DNA from: Adiantum capillus-veneris
Taxonomy: Eukaryota; Streptophyta; Polypodiopsida; Polypodiales; Pteridaceae
Assembly (NCBI GenBank): GCA_014529385.2
Contig: CM043968.1
Span: 30,479,013-30,541,512 of the forward strand
Direction of reading: 5' to 3'
Length of the DNA stretch: 62,500 bases
The notes below the pieces were generated by a model. The model did no database searches. It was given only the letters and a program-made list of their open reading frames with translations, and had not been told where the DNA came from. Both the position numbers and the translations under genes were made by a program. This document shows positions 32,446 through 43,929 of the stretch, piece by piece; the stretch's first letter is position 1, and the number at the start of each line of letters is the position of its first letter.

Positions 32446-34779
32446 TTGAGCTATGTTTATTGGTATTGCAGGCCTCCAATAAGTATGTCTTCCACCGTGA
32501 ATGTGAGCGGTGATGTTGGTGTCTCAAGCCTGGCTTCCTTGAGGAGACCTCCTACCTCGATGCCAGGTCCTGCTTCGCAGGGCACCACTTCGCAGGGCAA
32601 GCGAAAGGCAGGTGAAAAAAGTCCAGGACCCGAGTGGAATTTTGCCACAAATTTAAATAAGTATCAAGATTGGAAATGTAACTTTTGTGGCGAAGAGAAA
32701 TTTGGAGGAGCACCAAGAATAAGGGATCATTTTCTAGGTGGCAATACCAGAATCCAAGGAGGAAAGTGCAAGGGCTTAGGTGCAGAAGAAGCAGCTATGC
32801 GCTTAAAAGCTTTAATTGGTAAGCTAATTTCCACGAGCAAAAGATCAAAACTCTCTACTTTTGACCATCACACCCCGGTATCGATAAGATCAAACCAGGA
32901 CGAGGAATCATTGGGTGTAACTCCCACCAATGGAAGCACTCAAAGCAGGGAACCAACTTCTCATATCGATGGAACTACACCTCCAAACCATGGATCTCCT
33001 GACTTTCAGGTAGGATCGTCAAAAAGTAGACAGGTTAGCTTACAGACGAGCTTCAAAACGCTTGCCTTAGAAGAAGCACAACTTGCACTAGCTAAAGCCG
33101 TCTATTTCACTGGGGGATCATTGGCCATTGTCACCCGTGATGCATGGAAGTCAGCTTGGAAACGCATTGGGGAGTATGGTGCTGGATTTACCCCTCCAAC
33201 ATATCACCATATGAGAAACCAACTGTTGGATAAATGTTACACAAGCACACAACAGGATATTCAAAGGGTAATATTAAATGCAACAGAACAATCTGCATAC
33301 ACCATAGTTAGTGATGGTTGGTCCAACGTTCAAAGGCGGCCATTGATCAACATCATGCTTGTATGTCCTCGTGGTGAATGTTTTATAAAAGCTGTGGATA
33401 GCTCTGGTCAAATAAAGTCTGGCAATTTTATAGCTGACATCATTGGCGACGCAGTTGAGGAACTTGGAAAAGAAAATGTTGTCCAATTAATCATGGACAA
33501 TGCCAAAAATTGCAGGGCTGTAGGTAGGATACTTGAAAGTCGCTTCTCTCACCTATATAGTGTTGGTTGCAGTACACACAGCTTGAACTTGGTATTGCAA
33601 GATTGGTACAAGAGTAATGACACAGAGTGGTTCAAATGGATAATAGACAATGCTCGCTTAATAGTCAAGTTTGTTTTGAAGCGTCAGAGGGTTCTTGACA
33701 TGTACCGTCAGAGGATGTCTACTATGTTAAAACTGCCATGCGAAACTAGATTTTGCACCAACTACTATACGGTAGAATCACTAATAAAAAATAAGAATGT
33801 TGTGATGGAGACATTTGTTTGTGGCACTTTTTCAGAATGGGAGGCCGGTCAAAGGGAGAAGATAAAAAGAAAAATAGGGGTGATCAGAGATCTACTAGCT
33901 GATCGCCACTTCTGGGATGATGTGGTGGATGTGCACAATTTCATGATGCCAATTATGCTCACATTACGCCAACTAGATTCTGCCTTGCCTAACATAGGTA
34001 AGGTGTGGATGGCTTGGTGGAGTGTTCAAGAAAGCCTTGCAAATCCAGAGGAGCCCCAGGAGCCAACTGTGAAGCCTTGGAAGACACCATTCACTCAAAA
34101 GAGGAGAGAAATTCTGAGAAAGTATGTGCATGGTCGATGGGTTGGAGCACATAGTCCACTACACAACGTAGCTTTCTTATTGGATCCAGAGTATTGGGCA
34201 ATGGAAATAGACAAACTTGATGAGGAGGTGCTAGAAGACTTTTATGATATGATAGGCAAGTTTTATGTTGATCCTGATGAGCATGCATCAGCTGTTACTG
34301 ATCTTACGAAGTTTAAACTCAAAGAGGGTAAGTTTGGTACAGAATTTGTGCAGAAACTTGCCACGGAGCAACCAGCGTGGAAGTGGTGGATGATGAATGG
34401 TGGTAGTGCACCCACCCTTAAATGCCTAGCTGTTAGAATCCTAGCCCAATGTGCATCCAATTCAAGTTCTGAGAGAAGCTGGAGTACATATAAATATGTA
34501 CATTCCACCATCAGAAACCGCCTTCTAAATTCAAGAGCTGAAAAATTGGTGTATATATACTGCAACCATCGGCTATTGGCAAGAGTGCAAACTGAGAACT
34601 ACAAAGAGGAGATGCCGCGCTAGACTTATGATGTAACCAATGATGAGGTAGAGGAAGATAGTGAGCTGAAAGGGGAATCTCATGAAGTAGAAACTACATG
34701 TACTGTAGAAGAGATTGAAGAGAATTTGAAAATTGAACCAACTTTGACCCGTCGCAGCAAGCGACAGTGGTTTAATTAA
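32446..34779 (+). pseudogene. hAT-family transposase (BED finger, DUF659, hATC)
   Basis: 725-codon frame (32446-34623). A BED-type zinc finger lies at residues ~70-105 (WKCNFCGEEKFGG, RIRDHF). The DUF659/RNase H-like core at ~250-400 has the catalytic-type SDGW (~288), DNAKNC (~350) and GCSTH. The hATC dimerisation region at ~645-705 includes NSSSERSWSTYKYVHS. Length and order fit plant hAT transposases, which cut and paste the element. The first codons are probably intronic: TATTGCAG ends at 32471 and the Met at 32485 (residue 14) is a better start. An in-frame TAG at 34621 is followed by 52 more coding-like, mostly acidic codons ending RRSKRQWFN (stop 34777-34779), so the tail is probably lost to a nonsense mutation. 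The core is otherwise open. Confidence 0.9.
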
Positions 34780-35059
34780 TAGATTATCGACTCCATTGAG
34801 TGACTTCTGTTTAAGTTCAGAAACTATTTATCTTATAAGCTTTTTTTTATATTTAGTTTAAGGTTTAGACATTTGCTTAACAATAAACAAAGCCCTTAAA
34901 AACCTTTACAAGGCCACAAATCACTATTAAAGCTATACGAAGCCCTAACAAATCTTTGCATTATCACATATCATAATTGAAGCTGAAGTGAAGACAATTC
35001 ACAATTCACTAATAAATTCTCGCAAGACAACGAGTAAATGTTTTCAAATGTTACAAAAA
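34780..35059. other. spacer between convergent genes in the hAT element
   Basis: AT-rich spacer between the transposase end and the end of the minus-strand coiled-coil/RING gene, with no frame or repeat of note. It presumably holds both 3' untranslated regions. Confidence 0.5.
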
Positions 35060-36021
35060 CTATTCAAGTGATAGTGAAATATTTGTGAGAATATCTTCAT
35101 TCTCCTGTTCACGCTGACCTTTAAGCTTATTATAGTCTTCAGAAATTTTGAACATTGCATATAGCTTTTTGGATATCTCATACTCACATATAGCACAATG
35201 AAAGCTATTCATCATGCTTTGCATCAAGCATGATATATGGTACATATGTCCGCATGGCAAGCTGAAGTGACCACACCACTCATGAAAGAAATATCTACAT
35301 ATGGGGCAAGGACCACCGTGCTCACCAAAAACTCAATAGATGTTGGGTGCTCAATCAATGTGCCAGCATTTTGTTTTTTTATAGTCGCCTCTAACTCTTT
35401 TACGTGGCGAGATAGCACCTTCACCTCCCTTTGCAAGTCTCTATTTAGGGTTGCTTCTGCATGAGAGCCTTGTGTAGCTTGTGATGCTTGCCTGAGTTGA
35501 GTTTGAAGCTCCTCCTTAACTTGGTGCACTTCCATTGATGCACCTTCTAGTGCCAATGACATCTCTTGCCGTGTGACGGTGATTGCACTGTTGCGAATGT
35601 CCTCAACCGTCATATGAGGTGTCCTTGAGCTGAAGTCCACTGCTTCACCCAAGACATAATGCATGTATAACATCTTGGCAAACCACAATGGACAATCCAT
35701 ATGATGCATAGGATGACCCATAACATCGAGATATATGTTCTCTCCATTGTCTCGTATGTCTGCATTAATGCATTGTGATAGCTTGAGTCGGCCTTACTTG
35801 ATGTTGTCATCTGCAACGCCTGGCCATATGGATTTGACCATTTCTCGGTCAATCCTAGAGTTCACCTCTTTCCATTGTGTACCCACTGGGTTGGCCCACT
35901 TGGAGCAATGAGCTGCAATTCGAGCGGTGTCATTCACTCCACCGCCTTGACACATGGATCTGAGACGCTCAAAAGCACGCTTAGCCCTTTGATTATCATT
36001 ATCCATATCCTGATTAAACAC
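35060..36021 (-). pseudogene. coiled-coil plus RING-like gene carried by the hAT element
   Basis: Minus-strand gene remnant. 36021-35794 gives AKRAFERLRSMCQGGG and WKEVNSRIDREMVKSIWPGV. 35721-35330 gives CPLWFAKMLYMHYVLGEAVD and a coiled coil (VHQVKEELQTQLRQASQATQ, REVKVLSRHVKELEATIKKQ). One base of shift then brings a Cys/His cluster: GPCPICRYFF, LPCGHMYHISCL and FHCAICEYEI. The spacing resembles a RING or related zinc finger (CxxC, CGHxYHxxC, CxxC), as used by ubiquitin ligases. The last frame ends at 35060. Frame changes near 35790 and 35330 could be introns or decay. It converges on the transposase. Calling it captured host sequence is inference. Confidence 0.6.
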
Positions 36022-36065
36022 TATACTTCAGTTATGGCATACAAACTTAATGATAATCAATTGCT

Positions 36066-36195
36066 ATAAGAGTAACCACCATTTTACAACAATCAATTGA
36101 TATAAGAGTAACCACCATTTTACGACAATCAATTGATATAAGAATAACCACCATCTTACGACAATCAATTGATATAAGAGTAACCACCATTTTTT
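36066..36195 (-). repeat. 36-bp tandem repeat, four copies
   Basis: AGTAACCACCAT(T/C)TTAC recurs at 36071, 36107, 36143 and 36179, exactly 36 bp apart, in the non-coding gap between the kinase-like and coiled-coil/RING remnants. Confidence 0.95.
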
Positions 36196-36365
36196 AAATC
36201 AATGAATGACAATCAGTGATTCCATGTGGCTTATTGCTTGAAACTTAAGAGAAAAAACAAAACTCATAGAAAATTTGTTGTCTATTGAGATATAACAAAG
36301 TGTTTTTATTACTCATACATCATCCATGGCGCATAAAACCCAAATTTTAAAAGTGCTTTTATAAG

Positions 36366-37486
36366 TCAAAAGTAGCCAACATGCAGAGCCAATCCCCAAT
36401 CAATTATTCCAATACGGGGAGTGAGATCCTTGGTAAAGTCCAACATGATGTTCCATGGATGGAGATCATTGTGGATCACTCCCTCGTCATGTGCGAATCG
36501 CAATGCCTTCACCAAGGCATGGATCAACGAGGGAGCATGATTGCACAGGCTCTTGATACGTGTTTTCTGGTCTTCAGAGGGCTGCTCCCGTTTAAAGTCT
36601 GCAAGGATCTTTCCTTTCCCCTCTTGATGCGCTACAAGCGTCGTGAAAGAGCCATGTGGATGGGGCACTGTCTCCATAAGATCACCTAAACTTCCCCCAT
36701 TGAAGTAGGGGAATATCAGAAACCATGGCAATGTTACAGAGTGGGCAATACTCCTCACAATACCTCTATGGTTGAGATCTACCCCACTTTCTGATGCAAA
36801 GCTTTTCCACTAATGCTTGGCCTGTCCTTTGAACTCCTTGGCACAGTAAGTATTCGTTGCAGAAAGGAAACTGATCCCTTTGATTTGAACTTGACACCTT
36901 GTGCCATTAGCCCCTTACCCAAGTTTCTTGATCTTCTTAATGGACTTATTTGGAATGCCCATAGTCATACTACATTTAGAATTGTATATACTGCTCTCCA
37001 GGTGACTGGCAGAAGTAGTAGAACCCGATGTTCCCTCAATGGAAGCCTCCTCAATAAACGGTTCTCCAACTTGGCTGCTCCCCACAAGTCTGGTGATAGC
37101 CATTCGCATTTTCTTGCTTAGGCCAAACTGTGTGTCTATGTGGGATGCTCGCCTTGACCTCTCCTTTTCAGCTCTCCATCTAGTGTTCCAATGCTCTAGC
37201 TTACCCTTGTCTACTTCTTGAGGGCATTCCTCTTTCAAATCAGAGGCCACCTTGGGCAAATTGCCCACCCAACTACTCAGTAGTGAGTTTATTGATTCGA
37301 TTTTTTTGTCTGGATATAACAACAACATTTTGCGGGCAATATCACTGTATAATGATTGCAATCTAGACTCATCTGCAACAATCTGTGCTATATCGTCGGG
37401 ATCTAGTGCACTGACGATCGTAATCAACAATTGTATAATTTTCTTTTTGAACTCTATCATTGAAGTAGCAGAAGGATCCATTTTGC
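36366..37486 (-). pseudogene. protein-kinase-like gene carried by the hAT element
   Basis: Starts MDPSATSMIEFKKKIIQLLI (ATG at 37481, just after a possible acceptor TTGCAG). About 188 residues of helical, non-kinase N-terminus lead to a kinase domain. N-lobe traces: KKLGKGLMAQGVKF, YCAKEFKG (position of the ATP-binding Lys) and a helix-C segment KSFASESGVDLNHRGIV. Hinge region: FLIFPYFNGGSLGDLM. Catalytic loop: VIHNDLHPWNIML, with Asp and Asn kept and Arg of HRD replaced. DFG is DWG (IGIIDWGLAL). The frame ends 5 residues later at 36366, so the activation segment and most of the C-lobe are missing. Two shifts and one stop lie in the N-lobe. It is probably inactive. Confidence 0.7.
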
Positions 37487-37589
37487 CTGCAATGGTATTA
37501 TTGCAAACAACACATTATGAAATATAACTATGTGCCACTGCATTTGGATCTTTTCTACGTGAAAGAAAAAGTGCAATATAGACCATAGA

Positions 37590-38760
37590 TCTCGTACGCT
37601 TTTGCAGTGACACACCTAATCGCAATTGCAACCATGTGCCAATGCCTCACCGTACAACAACTTACAAACAGATGCTCTTGTCATTCTAGCAGCAACACAC
37701 CTAGTCGCAATTGCAACCATGTGCCGAAGCATGAATGACTGGGAGCAACATAAAAAATAATCACCCTACGCTTTTGCAATGACACACCTAGCCGCAATTG
37801 CAACCATGTGCCAGTGCATCCACGCATGGTGACTTCTTTCAAACAAATGCTCCTGTCATTCTAGCAGCAACACACCTAGTCGCAATTGCAACCATGTGCC
37901 GAAGCATGAATGACTGGGAGCAACATAAAGCATAGTCATCCTAAGCTTTTGCAATGACACACCTAGCCGCAATTGCAACCATGTGCCAGTGCATCCACGC
38001 ACGGTGACTTATTTCAAACAGATGCTCCTGTCATTCTAGCAGCAAAACACCTAGTCGCAATTGCAACCATGTGCCGAAGCATGAATGATTGGGAGCAACA
38101 TAAAACATAATCATCCTACGCTTTTGCAATGACACACCTAGTCGCAATTGCAACCATGTGCCAGTGCATCCATGCACGATGTCTTATTTCAAGATTCAAG
38201 CATATGAAGCATTATGAAATTATTTGAGCACAGATTCATACATTAGATGCTACCGTCAATCTGGCAGCAACACACCTAGTCGCAATTGCAACCATGTCGA
38301 AGCATGAATGACGGGAAGCAACATAAAACATAGTCATCTTGCGTTTTTGCAATGACACACCTAGCCGCAATTGCAACCATGTGCCAGTGCATCCACGCAC
38401 GGTGACTTCTTTCAAACAGATGCTCCTGTCATTCTAGCAGCAACACACCTAGTCGCAATTGCAACCATGTGCCGAAGCATGAATGACTGGGAAAAACATA
38501 AAACATAATCACTCTACGCTTTTGCAATGACACACCTAGCCACAATTGCAACCATGTGCCAGTGCATTCACACACGGTTACTTCTTTCAAACAAATGCTC
38601 ATGTCATTCTAGCAGCAACACACCTAGTCGCAATTGCAACCATGTGCCGAAGCATGAATGACTGGGAGCAATATAAAACATAATCATCGTACGCTTTTGC
38701 AATGACACACCTAACCACAATTGCAACCATGTGCCAGTGCATCCACGTACGATGATTTGA
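37590..38760. repeat. ~175-bp tandem array near the right end of the hAT element
   Basis: Seven units marked by GCTTTTGCA followed by (A/G)TGACACACC at 37598, 37770, 37945, 38120, 38343, 38518 and 38693 (spacings 172, 175, 175, 223, 175, 175). Each unit is a diverged dimer: CACACCTAG(C/T)CGCAATTGC occurs twice, once followed by GTGCCAGTGCATCC and once by GTGCCGAAGCATGAATG. One unit is enlarged by about 48 bp. Confidence 0.95.
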
Positions 38761-39242
38761 TAAAAGAAATTTTAAACCTTTAAGTTTTAACGCAAAAAAC
38801 TCAAAAAAACATCATTAAAATAAGGAAGGGTTTAAAAAATTACTGCTACACTGCTTTGAGAATGTGGAAAGCTACCAGAAAGTTTGGTGAAGACTTTTCA
38901 ATGTACCTCTTTTGTGAAAAGACAAGCATCGTCATCACCTTTTTATAGCCACGGCGGGCCCGGCGGGCAAATAGCTTTACCCGGCGTGACCGTTGGGAAT
39001 ATTCACTAGGCCGGCGGGCCCGACGGGCCAACTAATTAGCCCGCTGGGCTACGAGCCGGTCTCCAAGTCTCCCTGGAGGTCAAAAAAGATGAATGTCAAT
39101 TAAGAAAATATTTGTTATTTTGCATTTCTATTGTTATTAACCTGATATTATAGTGTGATCACGTCATTTTGAAATCCCTGGAGTCTTACTGTTAAAAGTC
39201 AGACCATATTTATGGAATGATCTGCAGAGAACTCTAGAGAAA

Positions 39243-39829
39243 GTGGGGATAACAGGGCTAATCGTAAAAAATTTGAAAAAATTGAAACACGAATTGGATA
39301 ACAAAGAGATTAGAATTGTTGTTCCAATGAATAAAGTCGGAGAATACTACAAAGGGGAAGAAGGAAACACAACCCTTCTAGTGAGATATAATGATATAGA
39401 AACCATGGCAATACTGGATAGTGGGGTAGGCATAGCCATAGCCACGAAAGCGATATGGGAATCATGAGGACAACCAGTCATTAGACAAACTCAAATGAAA
39501 TTGCAATTGACTGATGGACACATCAAAAGACCCTTAGGACTGCTTAAAAGAGTGATAGTTAATTCCTATGGGATTGAATATCAAACACTTTTGCCATAGT
39601 AGACTTTGGAAAGAAACTCAATTATGAAATCATCTTGGGAAGAACTTTCATGCGACAAGTACAACTTATCCAGGATTGGGGAAACAATTATGTGTACTTG
39701 AAGCAAGCAGGATCAATAACAAGGGCTAATCTAAAAGATCACACTTATAGAGATGTCATGAAAAAGCCCATACAAGAATTTGATTCAGCCTCTTCGGATG
39801 AAACTAAGCTTCCATCTTGGTTGAACTAA
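39243..39829 (+). pseudogene. E2 aspartic protease (retropepsin)
   Basis: The frame from 39243 contains NTTLLVRYNDIETMAILDSG, with the retropepsin DSG triad (normally DSGA, here DSGV). A stop at 39465 and further breaks follow. The C-terminal half of the domain is in the 39635-39829 frame (GRTFMRQVQLIQDWGNNYVY, with the ILG-type motif just before it). It would cleave the Gag-Pol precursor. 39830-40480 continues as a broken linker towards RT (for example PEPFPEHLFDPFEWTQILA). Confidence 0.8.
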
Positions 39830-40483
39830 GACACAGCTATTTGGATTTGCAAAGCCTCAGAAAACGGGAGCTTAAAACAAGAAGAATGTATCTTAAAAAG
39901 AGATTGCATAGACAAAGCCTATGTACCTGAACCCTTTCCAGAGCATTTGTTTGATCCATTTGAGTGGACTCAAATTTTAGCAACAATGGATGTATGTGTA
40001 AATACATCTATTCCTACTCAATTTTGCAATGAAGACGGCTGTGACATAATTCCCATACAAATGATCTCAACCCTTCACATTAAAGACAAATTTCAAGAAT
40101 CCAAGGAGCTCAACAAGTCTTTTCAGACCTCTACTATGATGTAACAGATCAGTTAGAAGAACATTCAGCTACCTCAGATGATTCAGGGTCAGAAAAAGAA
40201 CATGTGAGAGCTAAACTACCCATGAAAGGAGGGGAGGGAAAGTTTTTTGACTTTCCTAACCAAAAACCGAGAAGACAAAAATGGTATAGACAAAAAAGAG
40301 ACACGAGAAACTTGAAAGCTAGACCTATGCCATCAGTTTCCAACAGAACATAGTTCTTGATGCAGATAGATGCACATGATTGTGTCAAAGATAAAATCAC
40401 TTGTAGATATCCTTTAAACGAAGAGCAAAAAATATCAAAAACTTTGAGATGCAAAACCTAAATACCAGGACAAGGATTCAACC

Positions 40484-42246
40484 ATGACACGAGTTGAACG
40501 GAGAAAGAAATATCAAGAGTTGAAAAAAGCTCTAGAGGAGATATATACAACTAAAATGGAAACCACTGAGGAGGAAGGTAAAGATGTAATGAGTGTTCCA
40601 TCTCATTACAAGAAATATACTCTCCAAGACCAAAAAATCATAGTCAAACAACCTGTCAGGGAACTACAAAAACAGGGAGAGTCTTACAAAGGACCTGAAA
40701 ACACAAAAAAGATAGATTTAGCCAAACCAAGAGAAGAGCCTAGACTTGCCTACATTGTAGATGACCTAACGCAAGAAGAAGAAGAGCTTTTGTTAAGCTT
40801 ACTGAAAGAATATCGAGATATATTTGCTTGGTCTTATAAGGAACTCAAGGGTGTTGATCCAGAAATCTGTCAACATACCATACCCATGAGAGATGATGTG
40901 AAACCAAGCAGACAAACGCCATACACATATAATGAGACATTTGCCAGAAATATCAAAGAAAAGATAGAGAAGCTAAAGGAAGCCGAATTTATTTATGAAG
41001 TTGAACACACAAAATGGGTTTCTCCAATGTGGTAGTACCCAAGAAAAATGGAAAATTAAGAGTATGTGCAATCTCAAGAAAGTGAATGCAGCTACCATTA
41101 GAGACAAATTTCCTCTTCCAATCACTGAGCATGTTTTAGAACGAGTTGCAAGAAAAGAAGCTTACAGATTTTTAGATGGATTTTTGGGATACAATCAACT
41201 TTTGGTTGACCCCAAAGATCAGCATAAAACTGCCTTTGCAACTGAATGGGGTATTTTTGCCTATCGGGTTATGCCTTTTGGGTTAACTAATGCTCCTGCC
41301 ACCTTTCAAAGATTGATGAGCCATGCTTTTAAAGAATATCTTCGGAATTTCTTGGAAGTATATATGGATGATCTATGTGTACATTCATCAATCTGGGCTG
41401 ATCATTTTGAACACCTCAAAAAGGCATTTGAAAAGTGTAGACTTTATAGAATTTGCTTAAATCTTGAAAAGTGCACATTCATGGGTAGACAAGGAAAATT
41501 TCTTGGACATATAGTGTCTAAAAATGACATAGCTACTGATATGGATAAAATTCATGTTATTGTTGATTTGCCTAGATCGACAATAGTCAAGGGGGTTCAA
41601 GCCTTCATGGGAAATTGTGGATATTACAAACGATTCATTTACATGTACGTTATAATTGCAAAACCCATCTACAGCTTGATTACACTCTTTAAATGGACTG
41701 ACAAGTGTGAAGAATCCTTCATGAAGCTTAACAAGCTCTCACTTCAGCTCCAATATTGAAAGCACTAGATTGGAATAAGATATTCCACATACATGTAGAT
41801 GCTTCCAATTTTGCCATCGTGTGTATCCTAGCTCAACTAGGAGACGAAAAATTGGATTTTCTATTTCTTATGCTAGCCGACAGTTGAATATGGTAGAGAA
41901 AAACTATACAACCACCTAAAGGGAAGGATTACGGATGATCTATGCCGTCAAAAAGTATAGACACTACCTATTAGCTAACAAATTTGTGTTCTTTGTGGAC
42001 CACCAAGCCTTATTGTGTTTGGTCAACAAGCCATGCAATACAGGAAGAATATTGAGATGGTTCATCATTCTTCTGGAATTTGATTTCACTGTAGTTGTGA
42101 AAAAGGGCACCACTCATCAAAGAGCAAATCAATTGTCAAGGATTGTTTCAGGAGAACCACCTAAGGGAGTAGACGATGATCTACCAGATGCATATATGTT
42201 CTCCATGGAAATGATACCTCAATGGTCGGAAAACATGGTATCATGA
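40484..42246 (+). pseudogene. E2 reverse transcriptase and RNase H
   Basis: RT starts in the 40484-41035 frame (EYRDIFAWSYKELKGVDPEI; KEAEFIYEVEHTKWVSPM). A one-base deletion at about 41030 in a GGTGGTAGTA-type run shifts to the 40995-41759 frame, which has the fingers/palm motifs (LDGFLGYNQLLVDP, MPFGLTNAPATFQRLMS), the active site VYMDDLCVHS and the connection segment LGHIVSKNDIATD. RNase H follows (IHVDASNFAI; YAVKKYRHYLLANKFVFFVD; RILRWFIILLEFDF; THQRANQLSR). There is no second RNase H before the integrase, unlike gypsy-B, so E2 is not of the Tat type on this criterion. Confidence 0.88.
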
Positions 42247-42289
42247 TGACCATAGCTCAAGTGGATTCAGAAATATCACTTCCTATTAC

Positions 42290-43830
42290 AATCGGATTAA
42301 TTGAGCAATTGGCTAGGTATCAATTACTATCTGGAAGGTTGTACAAAAGAAATTGAGATGGAATATTGCTTTTATGCATTAATCCTAAGGAGAAAACCCA
42401 ATACCTAAGTCAAGCATATGTTACCATAGTAGGAATTCACTTTGCGAAAGACCAAACTATGCAACGGATCTTGAGACTTGGAGTATTTTGGCCAACTATG
42501 AGGAGTGATGTTCATTCTTTTGTGAAAAATTGTCCTCAATGTCAAAAAAAAGCACCCTTACCTCATGTGACATTGTTCCAAATATCACTTGTTCCTAAGT
42601 GGAGTAACTATCTAGTTACTTACTTATTAAGCTGAACATTTCCTAAGGATATGAATAAACGTCGTCAAAGAGAGATTGAAATAGAAGCTAGAGACTATGC
42701 TCTTATTGGGAACCAATTGTATCAGAGAGGAAAAGATCAACATCTGCGTCTTTGTGCAAATGAAGATGAGTACATTCCTATTATAGAACAAGCACATGTC
42801 GGACTAGCTGGAGGTCACTTTTCAAGTGATACCACCGCAAGAGCAATCTTGATGGCAGGCATATGGTGGCCAACACTTTTTGCAGATGCCAAGGAGTATG
42901 TTCAAAGGTGAGATGCATGTCTACAAGCAAAAATTCCAAGCGGTGTAGATAGCATGCCCTTAAGACCAATCATGGGGGCTAGAGCTTTTGCAAACTGGGG
43001 TATAGACTTTGTTGCACCAATAAAGCCACCTGCTTATAGAACCCAAGCTCAATATATCATTGTAGCTATAGAATATTTGACCAAGTGGGCCGAGGCTAAA
43101 GCAACTCAAAAGAATGATACTAGAACCACAGCCGCATTCTTATATGAGTATGTGTTCACAAGATATGGACTGCCAATAGAAATTGTCCGTGATAGGGGAA
43201 CTCATTTTCTCAATGAGGTAATTGAGTATCTGCTTAACGAATTTATGGTCATCCATAAAAAAATGGGCTCCCTATCACCCACAAGTAAATGGACAAGCTG
43301 AGTATACAAATAAAATTCTTAGCTCAGTATTGACTAAAGTGGTTAGTTCAGGAAGGAAAAATTGGGGAATGAATCTCCATGATGCTCTATGGGCTTATTG
43401 AGTTTCATTCAAAACAGCTCTAAATGCTACACCCTTCAACCTTGTTTATGGTCTTGATGCCATACTGCCAATAGAATTTCTATTGCCAACACTAAGGGTA
43501 GCTAAAGATCTCAAATGGACTAGACATGAATTGTCATAGAAGCTTGAAGATTTAGAAAATCTTGATGAGAAAAGGCTAACTGATGTAGCTCACATCTATG
43601 CACAAAAGCGGAAACAAAAATAGTTTTTGATTCCCATTTAATAACCAAAATCTTCAAAAAAGGGGACCTAGTTTTAGTCTATTCCCTTAAGCAACGCATT
43701 TTCAAGTTTAAGAAAAAGGAAAATGGACCATTTATCATTGAAGATGTATCTCCAAGTGGAGCAGTTAAGTTGTCCACCCTAGATGGTGAACCAAGGCTGA
43801 TTGGATCAGTGGATGTTGTTTAAAGAAGTA
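42290..43830 (+). pseudogene. E2 integrase with a doubled zinc-domain region
   Basis: Two HHCC-like N-terminal regions occur in a row. The first is at 42366-42600 (VGIHFAKDQTMQRILRLGVF, FVKNCPQCQKKAPLP). The second is at 42651-42950 (IEQAHVGLAGGHFSSDTTAR, MAGIWWPTLFADAKEYVQR, then a stop, DACLQAK). The core follows: WGIDFVAPI, YLTKWAEAKA, IVRDRGTHFLNEVI and, after a shift at about 43262, the Glu of GQAEYTNKIL. Beyond it, YGLDAILPIEF and RHELS are typical of gypsy integrase C-terminal parts. Stops at 42909, 43400 and 43538 and several shifts disable it. Confidence 0.85.
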
Positions 43831-43929
43831 CAATTTGCCACTAACCAATGAATTGCTAGAAAAGATGCATGCAGCAAAGCAAAGAAAGATAAGACGATAG
43901 CAGGTTATTGATGAAGCCCAAGAAGAAGC

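Larger units (their letters stand above)
31287..39090 (+). mobile_element. hAT transposon with cargo genes, nested in E2
   Basis: About 7.8 kb between the E2 gag end and the E2 protease. It encodes a DUF659/hAT transposase (plus strand) and two converging minus-strand gene remnants (kinase-like, coiled-coil/RING), and has a tandem array near each end. Both ends carry GC-rich subterminal repeats of the type GGCGGG in an otherwise AT-rich region (31310-31420 and 38950-39060), typical of transposase-binding sites. A 7-bp direct repeat AATGTCA lies at 31280-31286 and 39092-39098 and may be the target duplication. The inverted ends are not clean: GACCTATGAAAACCGG at the left, and GACCT...GAGACCGG in the complement of the right. 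Borders are therefore approximate. Confidence 0.75.

Noticed and set aside
37590-38760. Regular repeats that might suggest a CRISPR-like array
   Set aside because: Units are ~175-bp dimers without short repeats and unique spacers, inside a plant hAT element.
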